Below, one piece after another: positions 24,348 to 33,630 of a stretch of 64,000 bases of DNA (the first letter of the stretch is position 1; every line of letters begins with the position of its first letter). Below the pieces are notes generated by a model, which searched no databases, was not told the origin of the DNA, and saw nothing but the letters and a program-made list of their open reading frames with translations. The stretch lies in contig NZ_JACMTR010000002.1 in NCBI RefSeq assembly GCF_014267175.1, positions 3,497,501-3,561,500 of the forward strand, written 5' to 3'. The translations under genes were made by a program, and so were the position numbers. Origin of the DNA: Pseudonocardia sp. C8. GTDB lineage: Bacteria; Actinomycetota; Actinomycetes; Mycobacteriales; Pseudonocardiaceae.

Positions 24348-25337
24348 GTGACCTCCGCACCGGACGACCTCCCCACCCCCGACGACGTGCCGGCCGCCGC
24401 GGCGATCCTGCGCGGCGTCGCCCACCGCACCCCGGTGCTGACCTCGCGGCTGACCGACGCGGAGGTCGGCGCGTCGGTCCTGATCAAGGCCGAGAACTTG
24501 CAGCGCACCGGCAGCTTCAAGTTCCGCGGCGCGTTCCATACGCTGTCCCGGCTCGGCCCGGAGCAGCGCCGCGCGGGCGTCGTCGCGTTCTCGTCCGGCA
24601 ACCACGCCCAGGCCGTCGCGCTGGCCGCACAGCTGCTGGAGATCCCGGCGACGATCGTCATGCCGACCGACGCGCCGGCGTCCAAGCTGGCCGCGACCCG
24701 CGGGTACGGCGCCGAGGTCGTCCCCTACGACCGCTTCGCCGAGGACCGGGCCGCGATCGCCGCCGACCTCGCCCGGCGGCGCGGGCTCACCCTCGTCCCG
24801 CCCTACGACCACCCGCACGTGATCGCCGGGCAGGGCACCGCCGTGTTCGAGCTGCTCGAGGACCACGGCCCGCTGGACGCGCTGTTCGTCTGCCTCGGCG
24901 GCGGCGGGCTGCTGTCCGGGTCGCTGCTCGCCACGCAGGCGCTCTCTCCCGGCACGGCCGTGTTCGGGGTCGAGCCCGAGGCCGGCGACGACGGCCGGCA
25001 GTCCCTGCGTGCAGGCCGGATCGTGACCATCGACCAGCCCCGCACCCTCGCCGACGGTGCGGCGACCACCCACCTGGGCACGCGCACGTTCCCGATCATT
25101 GCCAAGCACGTCGAGAACATCCTCACCGTCCCCGACGACGCGCTGGTGGAGGGGATGGCGCTGTTCGCGTCCCGGTACAAGGTGCTGGTGGAGCCGACCG
25201 GCGCGCTGGCGTTCGCCGGGATGCGGGCGGCCGTCGCCGCGGACCCGGGGCGGTTCGCCGGTGCCCGCATCGGTGTGACGATCTCCGGCGGCAACGTCGA
25301 CCTCGACCGCTTCGCGGGCCTGGTCAGCACGGCGTGA
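24348..25337 (+). CDS. Threonine dehydratase/hydroxyaspartate ammonia-lyase-like PLP enzyme
   Basis: A 329-residue fold-type II PLP enzyme. The PLP lysine is in LQRTGSFKFRGAF (about 47-59), the substrate loop is SSGNHAQAVALAA and the phosphate-binding loop is CLGGGGLLSG. There is no C-terminal ACT domain, so it is the short catabolic or serine racemase/threo-3-hydroxyaspartate ammonia-lyase type rather than biosynthetic IlvA. The product would be a 2-oxo acid plus ammonia. The GTG start lies 6 nt after GAAGCT, a possible weak leaderless -10. It is a single gene, divergent from the Excalibur/sortase pair. Substrate choice among Thr, Ser and hydroxyaspartate is not resolvable by eye. Confidence 0.87.
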   Translation: MTSAPDDLPTPDDVPAAAAILRGVAHRTPVLTSRLTDAEVGASVLIKAENLQRTGSFKFRGAFHTLSRLGPEQRRAGVVAFSSGNHAQAVALAAQLLEIPATIVMPTDAPASKLAATRGYGAEVVPYDRFAEDRAAIAADLARRRGLTLVPPYDHPHVIAGQGTAVFELLEDHGPLDALFVCLGGGGLLSGSLLATQALSPGTAVFGVEPEAGDDGRQSLRAGRIVTIDQPRTLADGAATTHLGTRTFPIIAKHVENILTVPDDALVEGMALFASRYKVLVEPTGALAFAGMRAAVAADPGRFAGARIGVTISGGNVDLDRFAGLVSTA

Positions 25338-25500
25338 CGCGCTCCGGCGGCCCTCACGAGCCGGGCCGGTCTCCGTTGGTGACCGGTCGTTCCGTCCGCC
25401 GGTCGCCGTGCACCACGGTCGGCGTGATGGGCACCGGGCGTCGGTCGCACGCAGGGCGACGTGGAGGTCGGTGACCGAGGCCGGGACGACGACCCTGCCG

Positions 25501-26103
25501 TCACCGCGTCGTCCGGGGGTCGCCGTCGGCGCGTGGAACGACGAAGTCGGGGTTCGCCACCGGCAGCTGCAGCGTCAGCGGCCCGGCCCGCTCGAAGGTG
25601 AACGTGACCGGGTAGGTCATCCCCGCCCGCAGCGGGGCCCGGAGGCCGAGCAGGGTGATCCCGACCCGGGTCGTGCCGGTGGTGGTCACCGACGAGACCG
25701 GTTCGTCGTACCCGGCGGCCATCGCCTGCCCGACGTCGATGCGAGTGTCCCCGGTGACCCGTCCGCCGGCGAACAGCGGGCTCCTCACCGACACCAGACG
25801 GTCGGCGCCGACCCCGGGGACCGAGGGGGACGCGCCGCTGATGATCGTGACCCGCAGCGGCACGTCGGCGCCGGGCTCGTGCATGGTGTCGCCGGCGACC
25901 GGGAGCCGGCCGTGCAGCTTCGCGTCGCGGACGAGCATCGCCCCGACGCTGCCCTCCGCGCCGTTGGTCGCGGTCACGTGGCCGGCGGTCTGGGCGAGCT
26001 GGCCGGTTCCACAACCGGTGACGACGATCAGCGCCACCACCACGGCGGTCAGCAGGCGCAGGCCGGGCGCTGGCTGCCGGCCGGACATCGGTTCGTGCAC
26101 CAC
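25501..26103 (-). CDS. LpqE-like lipoprotein
   Basis: About 200 residues with a lipoprotein signal (RLLTAVVVALIVVTGC, lipobox VTGC), so it is attached to the outer face of the membrane. The mature start GCGTGQLAQTAGHVTATNGA and the later VRDAKLHGRLPVAG and YPVTFTFERAGPLTLQLPVA closely follow mycobacterial LpqE, whose fold is related to PCu(A)C copper chaperones. The Met/His copper ligands of true PCuAC are not apparent, so metal binding is uncertain. The start is GTG 26103 with a GGAGG Shine-Dalgarno 8 nt upstream; ATG 26088 is the alternative. It stands alone between convergent and divergent neighbours. Confidence 0.75.
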   Translation of the reverse strand: MVHEPMSGRQPAPGLRLLTAVVVALIVVTGCGTGQLAQTAGHVTATNGAEGSVGAMLVRDAKLHGRLPVAGDTMHEPGADVPLRVTIISGASPSVPGVGADRLVSVRSPLFAGGRVTGDTRIDVGQAMAAGYDEPVSSVTTTGTTRVGITLLGLRAPLRAGMTYPVTFTFERAGPLTLQLPVANPDFVVPRADGDPRTTR

Positions 26104-26409
26104 GGCCCACGCCTCCTCGCGTCGGGACGCCGCCTGCACCAGCGCAGTCGTCGCCGTGCCGGGCGGGACGGACACGTAGCGTGGCACGCCCGGTGTGAAC
26201 CGTCTGTGGGGCGGCGCGCCGGCCCGGGCGGCTCGGGTCGAGAGGGCACGGCCGCCATGCCTCGCCGCGACCGGCTCGGGTGGCGGCGTGTCGCGCACCC
26301 GAGCCGGGCATCGGCCCGCCGGGGCTCACGGAGCGGGCCATGCGGTGAACGGTCACCTGGCGCGCCGAGCGGTCGAGAAAATGACATGGCCAGCCCCTAT
26401 AATTCGAAC
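26104..26409. other. Divergent promoter region, lpqE-like/HNH
   Basis: About 305 bp with no supported gene. The right end drops in GC (GAGAAAATGACATGG...TATAATTCGAAC) and contains the HNH gene's promoter; the left end contains the LpqE-like promoter. I see no clear operator. Confidence 0.6.
26398..26403 (+). promoter_or_regulatory. Consensus -10 TATAAT, leaderless spacing
   Basis: This is a perfect TATAAT, rare at this GC content. It ends 6 nt before ATG 26410, where a leaderless transcript would start. It decides the start codon against the ATG at 26386, which lies upstream of the -10. Confidence 0.7.
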
Positions 26410-27702
26410 ATGCGAGCGAAGCAGTCGAGCGACGGCGGGGACCCGGTCACGGCCGCGCTGTCGGCGATGCTCGACCAGCTGTCCACGCTCGCCGACACCA
26501 CCACCGACCCCGCCGGCGGGGTGACCGCCGCGACCCGGATCGACCGGATCGCGCTGCTGGAGAAACTCCGTGGCGCGGTCGCCGCCGCCCAGCACACCGA
26601 GGCGATCGGGTTCGCCCGCGCCCAGGTCGAGGACACGATCGCCCGCGGCGACGCGCACCCGGCCAGGGTGCAGCGCGGGATCGCCGACCAGATCGCGCTG
26701 GCTTCTCGCATCTCACCCACCGCCGGGTCGCGCCGGCTGGGCACCGCCCGGATCCTGCGTGCCGACCTGCCCGGCGTGCGCGGGCTGCTGGTGGCCGGGC
26801 AGATCTCCGAAGACCTGGCTGCCCAGGTGGTCTCGGAGACCCGGCACCTGACCCCGCAGCTTTGTCGGCAGGTGGACACCCAGATCATCGCCGCCGGTGT
26901 CGACGGGCTGAACCCGCGCCAGGCCGCGATGAAGGTCCGCGACCTCGCCTACCAGGCCGACAAGGCCGCTTATGTCCAGCGGGGCCGCACCGCCCGCAAG
27001 GACCGCCGGGTCACTCTGCGGCCGGCCCCGGACACCATGGCCGTGCTCTCCGCGCTGGTCCCGGTCGAACAAGGCGTGGCCGCGCTGGCGGCGCTGCGCC
27101 GGCACGCCGATGCCACGGTCGGGGTCGGCGACGAACCCCGCACCCGGGGCCAGGTGATGGCCGACACCCTGGTCGAACGCCTCACCGGCCAGACCGAAGC
27201 CGGCGATGTGAACGTCGAGGTCGGCATCGTCATCCCGGTCGACGCCCTGGTCGACCCCCGCTCCCCGGCGACTGCGCAGGTGGTCGGGCACGGCCCGATC
27301 CCGGCCTGTCTCGCCCGCGAGGTCCTGGCCGGCACCAAGGGCCGGCGCTGGTGGCGGCGCCTGTTCACCCGACCGGCCGGCGGACCGCTGATCGGCGCCG
27401 ACCCCCGGCGCCGCTACTTCGACGGCGTACTCGCGGCGTTGATCCGGATCCGGGACGACGACCGCTGCCGGGACCCCTACTGCGGGGCACCGTGCCGCAA
27501 CATCGACCACATCCACCCCGACGCACAAGGCGGACCCACCAGCTACACCAACGGCCGCGGCACCTGCGTACGCGGCAACCAGATCAAAGAACTACCCGGC
27601 TGGAGCACCGAGGTCACCCACGACGGACTCGGCACCGAACCCCACACCGTGCGGACCACCACCCCGACCGGCCACACCTACACCAGCCGCGCCGGACCCT
27701 GA
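26410..27702 (+). CDS. DUF222/HNH endonuclease domain protein (13E12-type)
   Basis: A 430-residue protein of the actinobacterial 13E12-like family. It has an N-terminal DUF222 helical region (about 20-300; typical KLRGAVAAAQHTEAIGFARA and LNPRQAAMKVRDLA segments) and a C-terminal HNH nuclease: DDRCRDPYCGAPCRNIDHIH, then PTSYTNGRGTCVRGNQIK, with the zinc-type Cys pairs and the DHI(H)/N/N metal site intact. Members occur in many copies per genome and may be remnants or partners of mobile DNA; no function is established. No terminal repeats or integrase were seen around this copy. ATG 26410 is chosen because a TATAAT box precedes it at leaderless distance. Confidence 0.88.
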   Translation: MRAKQSSDGGDPVTAALSAMLDQLSTLADTTTDPAGGVTAATRIDRIALLEKLRGAVAAAQHTEAIGFARAQVEDTIARGDAHPARVQRGIADQIALASRISPTAGSRRLGTARILRADLPGVRGLLVAGQISEDLAAQVVSETRHLTPQLCRQVDTQIIAAGVDGLNPRQAAMKVRDLAYQADKAAYVQRGRTARKDRRVTLRPAPDTMAVLSALVPVEQGVAALAALRRHADATVGVGDEPRTRGQVMADTLVERLTGQTEAGDVNVEVGIVIPVDALVDPRSPATAQVVGHGPIPACLAREVLAGTKGRRWWRRLFTRPAGGPLIGADPRRRYFDGVLAALIRIRDDDRCRDPYCGAPCRNIDHIHPDAQGGPTSYTNGRGTCVRGNQIKELPGWSTEVTHDGLGTEPHTVRTTTPTGHTYTSRAGP

Positions 27703-27725
27703 CCGGCGGCCACAACGGCAGCCCC

Positions 27726-28475
27726 TCAACCGAGCAGCGGGCCGAGGCTCGCCGCGTGCTCCCGCAGCAGCGCGACCAGCTCCGGGTCCGGGTCGGCCAC
27801 CCGCGCGGAGGGCCCGGAGAGCGCCAGCCCGGCCACCAGCCGTCCGTCGGCGGGCGAGCGGACGGCCGCGGCGATGCAGCCGCGGTCCGGCCGCAGCTCC
27901 CCGGTCTGGCTGGCCAGACCGTCCCGGGCGACGGCGTCCAGCACCCCGGAGAGCTCCTCCGGGTCGGTGACGGTCAGCTCGGTGACCGGCCGCAGGTCCC
28001 GCACCAGCGCGCGCCAGTCCGGCTGCTCGGCCAGGAGCAACCGGCCGAGCGCGGACGCCTGCGGAAGCCGGGCCAGCAGGTCGGGGTCGCTGGGTGGGTG
28101 GTCCGGGTCCGGATCGGCCAGGTGCACCTGGCCGCCGTCGAACACGGCCAGGTGCACGCCCCACCGGACCCGCCCGCGGAGGTGCTCCACCACACCGCGG
28201 GCCGCGGTCGGCAGCCGCGGAACCGCCACCGGGGAGAGCCGGGCCGCCCGCCGGCCGAGCGCGAAACCGCGCAGGTCCGGCAACCGCACCAGGTACTCCT
28301 CCCCCACCAGCAGGTTCAGCACCCGGTAGGTCGTCGCGGGCGGCAGCCGCAACGCCGCCGAGATCTCCTTCGCGGTCACCCCGGGCCCGGCCGCGACGAC
28401 CTCCTCCAGCACCGCGAGCGCCGTGCGGACGGCCCGCGGCTGCCGTCCGCTGACGGGGACCGGCCCGCCCGTCAC
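27726..28475 (-). CDS. IclR family transcriptional regulator
   Basis: A 249-residue regulator. The winged HTH is at about residues 12-70 (VRTALAVLEEVVAAGPGVTA, then KEISAALRLPPATTYRVLNL) and the effector-binding domain follows (HLAVFDGGQVHLAD, LPQASALGRLLLAEQ, GCIAAAVRSPADGRLVAGLA). The GTG start overlaps the APC permease stop by GTGA, so regulator and permease form one operon with the permease first. It probably controls this permease and perhaps the divergent permease/amine oxidase pair. The ligand is unknown. Confidence 0.88.
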   Translation of the reverse strand: MTGGPVPVSGRQPRAVRTALAVLEEVVAAGPGVTAKEISAALRLPPATTYRVLNLLVGEEYLVRLPDLRGFALGRRAARLSPVAVPRLPTAARGVVEHLRGRVRWGVHLAVFDGGQVHLADPDPDHPPSDPDLLARLPQASALGRLLLAEQPDWRALVRDLRPVTELTVTDPEELSGVLDAVARDGLASQTGELRPDRGCIAAAVRSPADGRLVAGLALSGPSARVADPDPELVALLREHAASLGPLLG

Positions 28476-29881
28476 GCGGCCCGGTCCCAGACGTCCGAGG
28501 CAACCGTCTCGTCGTAGACCCCGAGGTCGCGCAACCCGCCCCGGTGGCGGAGCACGCCGAACCAGGCCACCGCCGCGAGCAGCGCCGCCACCAGCACCAC
28601 GCCGGTCGGCGGGGCGACGACCACGAACGCGACGAGCGCGGCGACCAGCGCGGGCACCGCGACGACCGCGGTCAGCACGGCGGCCGGCGTGAGCTCGCCG
28701 ATCCGGCGCAGGAACAGCGGCGCGGCCAGGCAGACCAGCACGTAGGTGACGAGGAACCCGACGGTCGCCGCCCCGAGCAGCGCGATCAGCACGCTGCCCA
28801 CCGGGACACCGGACACCACCGGCGCCGCCACCCCGGCCGTCGCGCACGGCACACCGAACCCGATCGCGACGTGCGGCGTCCGGAACCGGGGATGGGCGCG
28901 CCCGAGCACCCCGGGCACCACCCCGTCGCGGGCCAGCGAGAACAGCACCCGGGACAGCGCCGTCGCCGTCGCGACCGCGCAGGCCAGGAACGACAGCACG
29001 AGCGCCACGTCGAGCACCGGGGAGATCCACCACCAGCCCCGCGCGTTCGCGAGCACCTGCACCGGCTGGGCCTGCCCCGCCAGCCCACCCGGGACGGCGG
29101 CGAACCCGGCGACCTGCACCCCGGCCGCGAAGACGTAGAGCACGCCGGTGACGGCGGCGGTGGTGAACACCGCCCGCGGCACGGTCCGGAACGGCCGGCG
29201 CGTCTCGGCACCCAGCGAGGTCGCCACCTCGAACCCCACGAACGCGGCCAGCGCGGGCAGCACGCCGGCGAGCAGCCCGGTGAGGCCCGGTCCGGGCGGC
29301 TCCGGCAGCCCCGGACCGGGCAGCGGCCCCTGCACCAGGAGCAGGACGAACACGGCCACCAGCGCCCCGATCGCCACCGCCTCGACCAGCAGCACCACCC
29401 GGGCCGCCGGCCGCACCCCGCGGGCGACCAGCGCGGTGACCAGCGCCCCGAACAGCACGGCGGCACCGGCCGGCACCCAGCGGACGTCCGGGAGCAGCGG
29501 GGCGAGCAACGCCTCCAGGTAGACGACGGCGCCGGCGATCGCCGCCGCGCACAGCAGCAGGTAGCCGGCCACCCCGGCGACACCGCCGGCGAACGCCGGC
29601 CCGGACCCGAGTCCCTGCGCGGTCAGCGTGTAGAGGCCACCGGGCGCGGCCATCCGGGTGGTGAACCGCCCGATCGACGCGGCGACGAGCAACGCGAGCA
29701 CCGTCGCGACGGCGAACGACCACACCGTCCACCCGCCCGCCGTCCCGGCCACGATCACCGGCGTCGCCGCCATCGCGGCGGACGGGGCCGACCCGGCGAT
29801 GGACTGGGCGAGCACGTCGGCGGGGCCGAGACGTCGTCGCTCCAGGCCGTGCACCGGTGAGCGGTCGCGCAGCGGGGCCAC
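28472..29881 (-). CDS. APC superfamily amino acid/amine permease
   Basis: A 469-residue protein with about 12 hydrophobic spans and the APC N-terminal pattern LGPADVLAQSIAGSAPSAAM and APGGLYTLTAQGLG (TM1 and TM3 regions), then VGFEVATSLGAETRRPFRTV in TM6. It imports an amino acid or amine. GTG 29881 is fixed by an AAGGAGAT Shine-Dalgarno; longer upstream reading has no coding character. It is coupled to the IclR regulator and divergent across 235 bp from a second APC permease, placing it in an amine/amino-acid utilisation locus with the copper amine oxidase. Confidence 0.87.
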   Translation of the reverse strand: MAPLRDRSPVHGLERRRLGPADVLAQSIAGSAPSAAMAATPVIVAGTAGGWTVWSFAVATVLALLVAASIGRFTTRMAAPGGLYTLTAQGLGSGPAFAGGVAGVAGYLLLCAAAIAGAVVYLEALLAPLLPDVRWVPAGAAVLFGALVTALVARGVRPAARVVLLVEAVAIGALVAVFVLLLVQGPLPGPGLPEPPGPGLTGLLAGVLPALAAFVGFEVATSLGAETRRPFRTVPRAVFTTAAVTGVLYVFAAGVQVAGFAAVPGGLAGQAQPVQVLANARGWWWISPVLDVALVLSFLACAVATATALSRVLFSLARDGVVPGVLGRAHPRFRTPHVAIGFGVPCATAGVAAPVVSGVPVGSVLIALLGAATVGFLVTYVLVCLAAPLFLRRIGELTPAAVLTAVVAVPALVAALVAFVVVAPPTGVVLVAALLAAVAWFGVLRHRGGLRDLGVYDETVASDVWDRAA

Positions 29882-30116
29882 GGGAGATCTCCTTGCGGCG
29901 GTCGGGGGTGATCCTCGGCTGCGGACACTATCGACCGGGGACGGGCCCGTGACCAGCACCGACGGGCCGAATGAGAAAAACCGCCCGCTCGTTCCCACGG
30001 CACGGGAATCGATGGCAGAGTGATTCGCACCACTCGGGACGGGCTGTTGTGCGGGCGGGACGGGGCACGTGACGGTCCCGACCCGTCAGATCCGCACCCG
30101 TCCCCCGGAGCTGCTG

Positions 30117-31613
30117 ATGAGCGCACCGTCGTCCGACCCGAAGATACCCGTCGCCCCCGCATCCGCGCCGCGGCCGCACCGGCTCCGCGGCTCGCTGGGA
30201 GCCGGTTCCATCGTGTTCATGGTGGTCGCCGCCGCGGCCCCGCTGACGGTCGTGGCCGGCACCGTCCCGCTCGGTCTCGCGGCCGGCAACGGCGCCGGCT
30301 TCCCGGCCACGTTCGTCCTGTGCGCCGCCGTGCTGCTGCTGTTCGCCGTCGGCTTCTGCGCGATGAGCAGGCACGTCCCGGAAGCGGGGGCGTTCTACTC
30401 CTACATCGCCCGCGGCCTCGGCGCCGCGCCCGGTCTCGGCTCGGCGTTCCTCGCCCTGGTCACCTACACCGCCGTGCAGGCCGCCGTGTACGGCTACCTC
30501 GGCGCGACGTTCGACGCGCTGGTGCAGCACTACGGCGGCCCGGCTCTGCCCTGGTACCTGTACGCGGCCGGAGCACTGGTCGTCGCCGGCGTGCTCGGCT
30601 ACCGGCACATCGAGCTGTCCGGCAAGGTGCTGGGCGCCCTGCTGATCGCCGAGGTGGCGATCGTGCTGGTGTTCGACGCCGTCGTCGCCGTCACCGGCGG
30701 GCTGGGCGAGGGCCGCTCCACGGCGCTGCTGCAGCCGTCGGCGGTCTTCTCCGGTTCCCTCGGCATCGCGGTCATGTTCGCGGTCGCGTCGTTCATCGGG
30801 TTCGAGGCCACCGCGGTGTTCCGCGACGAGGCCCGCGACCCGGAGCGCACCGTCCCGCGTGCCACCTACCTCGCGCTCGTGCTGATCGGCGCCTTCTACA
30901 CCGTCTCGGCCTGGGCCGTGGTCTCCGCGTGGGGCGACGGGACCGCCGTGGCGAGGGCGGGCGAGGACCCGGGCAACATGATCGTCACCACGATCACGGC
31001 GGTGCTCGGGCCCCTCGGCGGCGACCTCGCCCAGATCCTGCTCGTCACCAGCCTGTTCGCGGCGCTGCTGTCGTTCCACAACGTGCTGGCGCGCTACCTG
31101 TTCGCGCTCGGCAACGCCGGGACGATGCCGGCGGTGTTCGGCCGCAGCCACCCCCGGCACGCGTCGCCGCACGCGGCGTCGGCGGCCCAGTCCGGCACCG
31201 CGCTCGCGCTGATCGCCGTGTTCGCCGTGACCGGGATGGACCCGGTCACCCAGGTGTTCGCCTGGATGGCCGGGACCGCGACGCTCGGTGTCCTCGCGCT
31301 GATGGCGCTGACCTGCCTCGCGGTGGTCGTGTTCTTCGCCTGCCTGCGCAGGCGCGGGACGCCGGTCGACACCCGGCCCTGGCACACGCTCGTCGCCCCG
31401 CTGCTCGGCCTCGCGGGGCTGCTCACCTGCCTGTCCCTGACCGTCGCCCACTTCCCGACGCTGATCGGCGGCTCGCCGGCGCTGGCGACCGCGATCGGCG
31501 CCGTGCTGGTGATCGCCTTCGTGCTCGGGGCGGCGTGGTCGCGGCTCGGCGGCTCCCGCCGCTCCGTGCCCGCCGCCCATCCGTCCACCACTTCCCAGGA
31601 GGAGATCCGATGA
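30117..31613 (+). CDS. APC superfamily permease, coupled to amine oxidase
   Basis: A 498-residue, 12-TM permease: LGAGSIVFMVVAAAAPLTVV (TM1), EAGAFYSYIARGLG (TM3) and ASFIGFEATAVFRDEARDPE (TM6 region) are the family landmarks. ATG 30117 follows a GGAG motif; an upstream GTG (30069) is less likely. The stop overlaps the ATG of the copper amine oxidase (ATGA), so the two are cotranslated. I infer that it imports the primary amine oxidised by that enzyme. Confidence 0.88.
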   Translation: MSAPSSDPKIPVAPASAPRPHRLRGSLGAGSIVFMVVAAAAPLTVVAGTVPLGLAAGNGAGFPATFVLCAAVLLLFAVGFCAMSRHVPEAGAFYSYIARGLGAAPGLGSAFLALVTYTAVQAAVYGYLGATFDALVQHYGGPALPWYLYAAGALVVAGVLGYRHIELSGKVLGALLIAEVAIVLVFDAVVAVTGGLGEGRSTALLQPSAVFSGSLGIAVMFAVASFIGFEATAVFRDEARDPERTVPRATYLALVLIGAFYTVSAWAVVSAWGDGTAVARAGEDPGNMIVTTITAVLGPLGGDLAQILLVTSLFAALLSFHNVLARYLFALGNAGTMPAVFGRSHPRHASPHAASAAQSGTALALIAVFAVTGMDPVTQVFAWMAGTATLGVLALMALTCLAVVVFFACLRRRGTPVDTRPWHTLVAPLLGLAGLLTCLSLTVAHFPTLIGGSPALATAIGAVLVIAFVLGAAWSRLGGSRRSVPAAHPSTTSQEEIR

Positions 31614-33505
31614 CCGCCGTTCAGGAACCCCGGACCGACGCCGGGCACCCGCTCGAGATGACCACCGAGGCCGAGGTCACCGCCGTCCGCGCGGTGCTCG
31701 ACGGGGCCGGGCTGCTCACCGAGCACGTCCGCTACGCCTTCTTCGCTCCCGAGGAGCCGCCGAAGGACCAGGTGCTCGCCGGGGCACCGGTCGACCGCCG
31801 GTTCCGCATCGTGCTGCTCGACCTGGCAACCGGACGGTCCTGGGACACCGTGGTGTCGGTGACCTCCGGCGAGCTGGTGTCCTGCCGGGAGCTGGAACCC
31901 GAGCGCGAGGGCCAGCCACCGATCATCGACAGCGAGTTCGAGTTCATCGAGGACGTCCTGAACGCCTCACCCGACTGGCTGGCCGCCCTGGAGAAGCGGG
32001 GCATCGAGCCGGCGTCGGTGCGGGCCGTGCCGCTGTCCGCGGGCGTGTACGACTACCCGGAGGAGGCGGGCCGCCGGATCGCCCGCGCGTTCGGTTTCCG
32101 GCAGGACTCCGAGTCCGACCACCCGTGGGCGCACCCGATCGACGGCCTGGTCGCCTACGTCGACCTCACCGCGCGCACCGTCGCCCGGGTGATCGACACC
32201 GGCGTCGTGCCGGTACCGGACGGCAGCGGGAACTTCGACGACCCCGCCGTCCAGGGCGAGCACATGACCGGCCTGAAGCCCATCGAGATCACCCAGCCCG
32301 AGGGCCGGTCGTTCACCGTGGAGGACGGCCACGTCCGCTGGGGCAAGTGGGACCTGCGGATCGGGTTCAACGAGCGCGAGGGCCTGACCCTGCACCAGAT
32401 CGCGTTCGACGGCCGGCCGGTCTGCTACCGGGCGTCGGTGGCCGAGATGGTCGTGCCGTACGCCGACCCCGCCCCGGTCCGGTTCTGGCAGAACTACTTC
32501 GACTGCGGCGAGTACATGTTCGCCCGCTACGCCGACTCGTTGCAGCTGGGCTGCGACTGCCTCGGCGACATCCACTACGTCGACGCCACCATCGCCGACG
32601 ACCTCGGCAACCCGAAGACCATCCGCAACGCGATCTGCATGCACGAGGAGGACCACGGCGTCCTCTGGAAGCACTCGGACATCTTCACCGGGTCCCGCGA
32701 GGTCCGCCGCCAGCGCCGGCTGGTGATCTCGTTCTTCACCCCGATCGGCAACTACGACTACGGCTTCTACTGGTACCTCTACCTCGACGGCACCATCGAG
32801 CTGGAGTGCAAGGCGACCGGCATCGTGTTCACCTCCGGCACGCCCGGCGAGTACGCGACCGAGGTGGCGCCGGGCGTCGGGGCCCCGTACCACCAGCACC
32901 TGTTCTCGGCGCGGCTGGACATGACCGTCGACGGGCTGGCGAACGCCGTCGAGGAGGTGGAGGCGGCCCGCGTCCCGATGGGCGACGGCAACCGGTACGG
33001 CAACGCGTTCGCCCGCTCCGCCACCCGCCTGACCAGCGAGTCCGACGCGCAGCGGGACGCCTCACCGGGCACCGCCCGGGTCTGGCACGTGGTCAACACC
33101 GAGAAGACCAACGCGCTCGGCCGGCCGGTCGGCTACGTGCTGCACCCGCACGGGCAGCCGACGCTGCTCGCCGACGAGGGCTCCTCGATCCACGCGCGGG
33201 CCACGTTCGCGTCGAAGGCGCTGTGGGTGACCCGCTACGACCACGCCGAGCGGTACCCGGCCGGCGACTTCGTCAACCAGAACCCGGGCGGCGACGGGCT
33301 GCCGTCCTACGTGGCCGCGGACCGGGACCTCGACGGCCAGGACGTCGTGCTGTGGCACACGTTCGGGCTGACCCACTTCCCGCGGCCGGAGGACTGGCCG
33401 GTGATGCCCGTGGACTCCACCGGCTTCACGCTGAAGCCGGCCGGGTTCCTCGACCGCAACCCCACCCTGGACGTGCCGCCGACCGCGGTGAAGCACTGTC
33501 ACTGA
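31610..33505 (+). CDS. Primary-amine oxidase (copper/topaquinone)
   Basis: A 631-residue quinoenzyme, the typical length of Arthrobacter-type phenylethylamine/histamine oxidases. It converts R-CH2-NH2 to the aldehyde, NH3 and H2O2. The topaquinone precursor Tyr lies in TPIGNYDYGFYW (about residues 381-392), the catalytic Asp in RFWQNYFDCGEYMF (about 297-310), and two copper His in APYHQHLFSARLDM (HxH, about 425-438), with a later His after FGLTHFPRPEDWP. No signal peptide, so it is cytoplasmic. An AGGAGGAG Shine-Dalgarno lies at the end of the upstream permease. The permease/oxidase pair defines an amine utilisation unit. The aldehyde dehydrogenase step is not in the window. Confidence 0.94.
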   Translation: MTAVQEPRTDAGHPLEMTTEAEVTAVRAVLDGAGLLTEHVRYAFFAPEEPPKDQVLAGAPVDRRFRIVLLDLATGRSWDTVVSVTSGELVSCRELEPEREGQPPIIDSEFEFIEDVLNASPDWLAALEKRGIEPASVRAVPLSAGVYDYPEEAGRRIARAFGFRQDSESDHPWAHPIDGLVAYVDLTARTVARVIDTGVVPVPDGSGNFDDPAVQGEHMTGLKPIEITQPEGRSFTVEDGHVRWGKWDLRIGFNEREGLTLHQIAFDGRPVCYRASVAEMVVPYADPAPVRFWQNYFDCGEYMFARYADSLQLGCDCLGDIHYVDATIADDLGNPKTIRNAICMHEEDHGVLWKHSDIFTGSREVRRQRRLVISFFTPIGNYDYGFYWYLYLDGTIELECKATGIVFTSGTPGEYATEVAPGVGAPYHQHLFSARLDMTVDGLANAVEEVEAARVPMGDGNRYGNAFARSATRLTSESDAQRDASPGTARVWHVVNTEKTNALGRPVGYVLHPHGQPTLLADEGSSIHARATFASKALWVTRYDHAERYPAGDFVNQNPGGDGLPSYVAADRDLDGQDVVLWHTFGLTHFPRPEDWPVMPVDSTGFTLKPAGFLDRNPTLDVPPTAVKHCH

Positions 33506-33525
33506 GCCGGTCACGGCCGGGTGCT

Positions 33526-33552
33526 GGCAGCGTCGGGGCCTCCCCCGCTGCC
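33526..33552. terminator. Hairpin GGCAGCG...CGCTGCC after the amine oxidase
   Basis: Seven-bp arms extended by GGGG/CCCC with a small bulge, about 20 bp after the stop. There is no T-run, as is normal in this GC range. Confidence 0.5.
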
Positions 33553-33630
33553 GGCGCCCGGCAACCGGCGTGGCCTCCGGCGCTCGGCCTGGTAGTCCTC
33601 TCACCAGGGAATCCGTACGAGGGGTGGACC

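Noticed and set aside
26386-26409. ATG 26386 as the start of the HNH gene
   Set aside because: It lies upstream of the TATAAT box that best explains transcription, and it has no Shine-Dalgarno.
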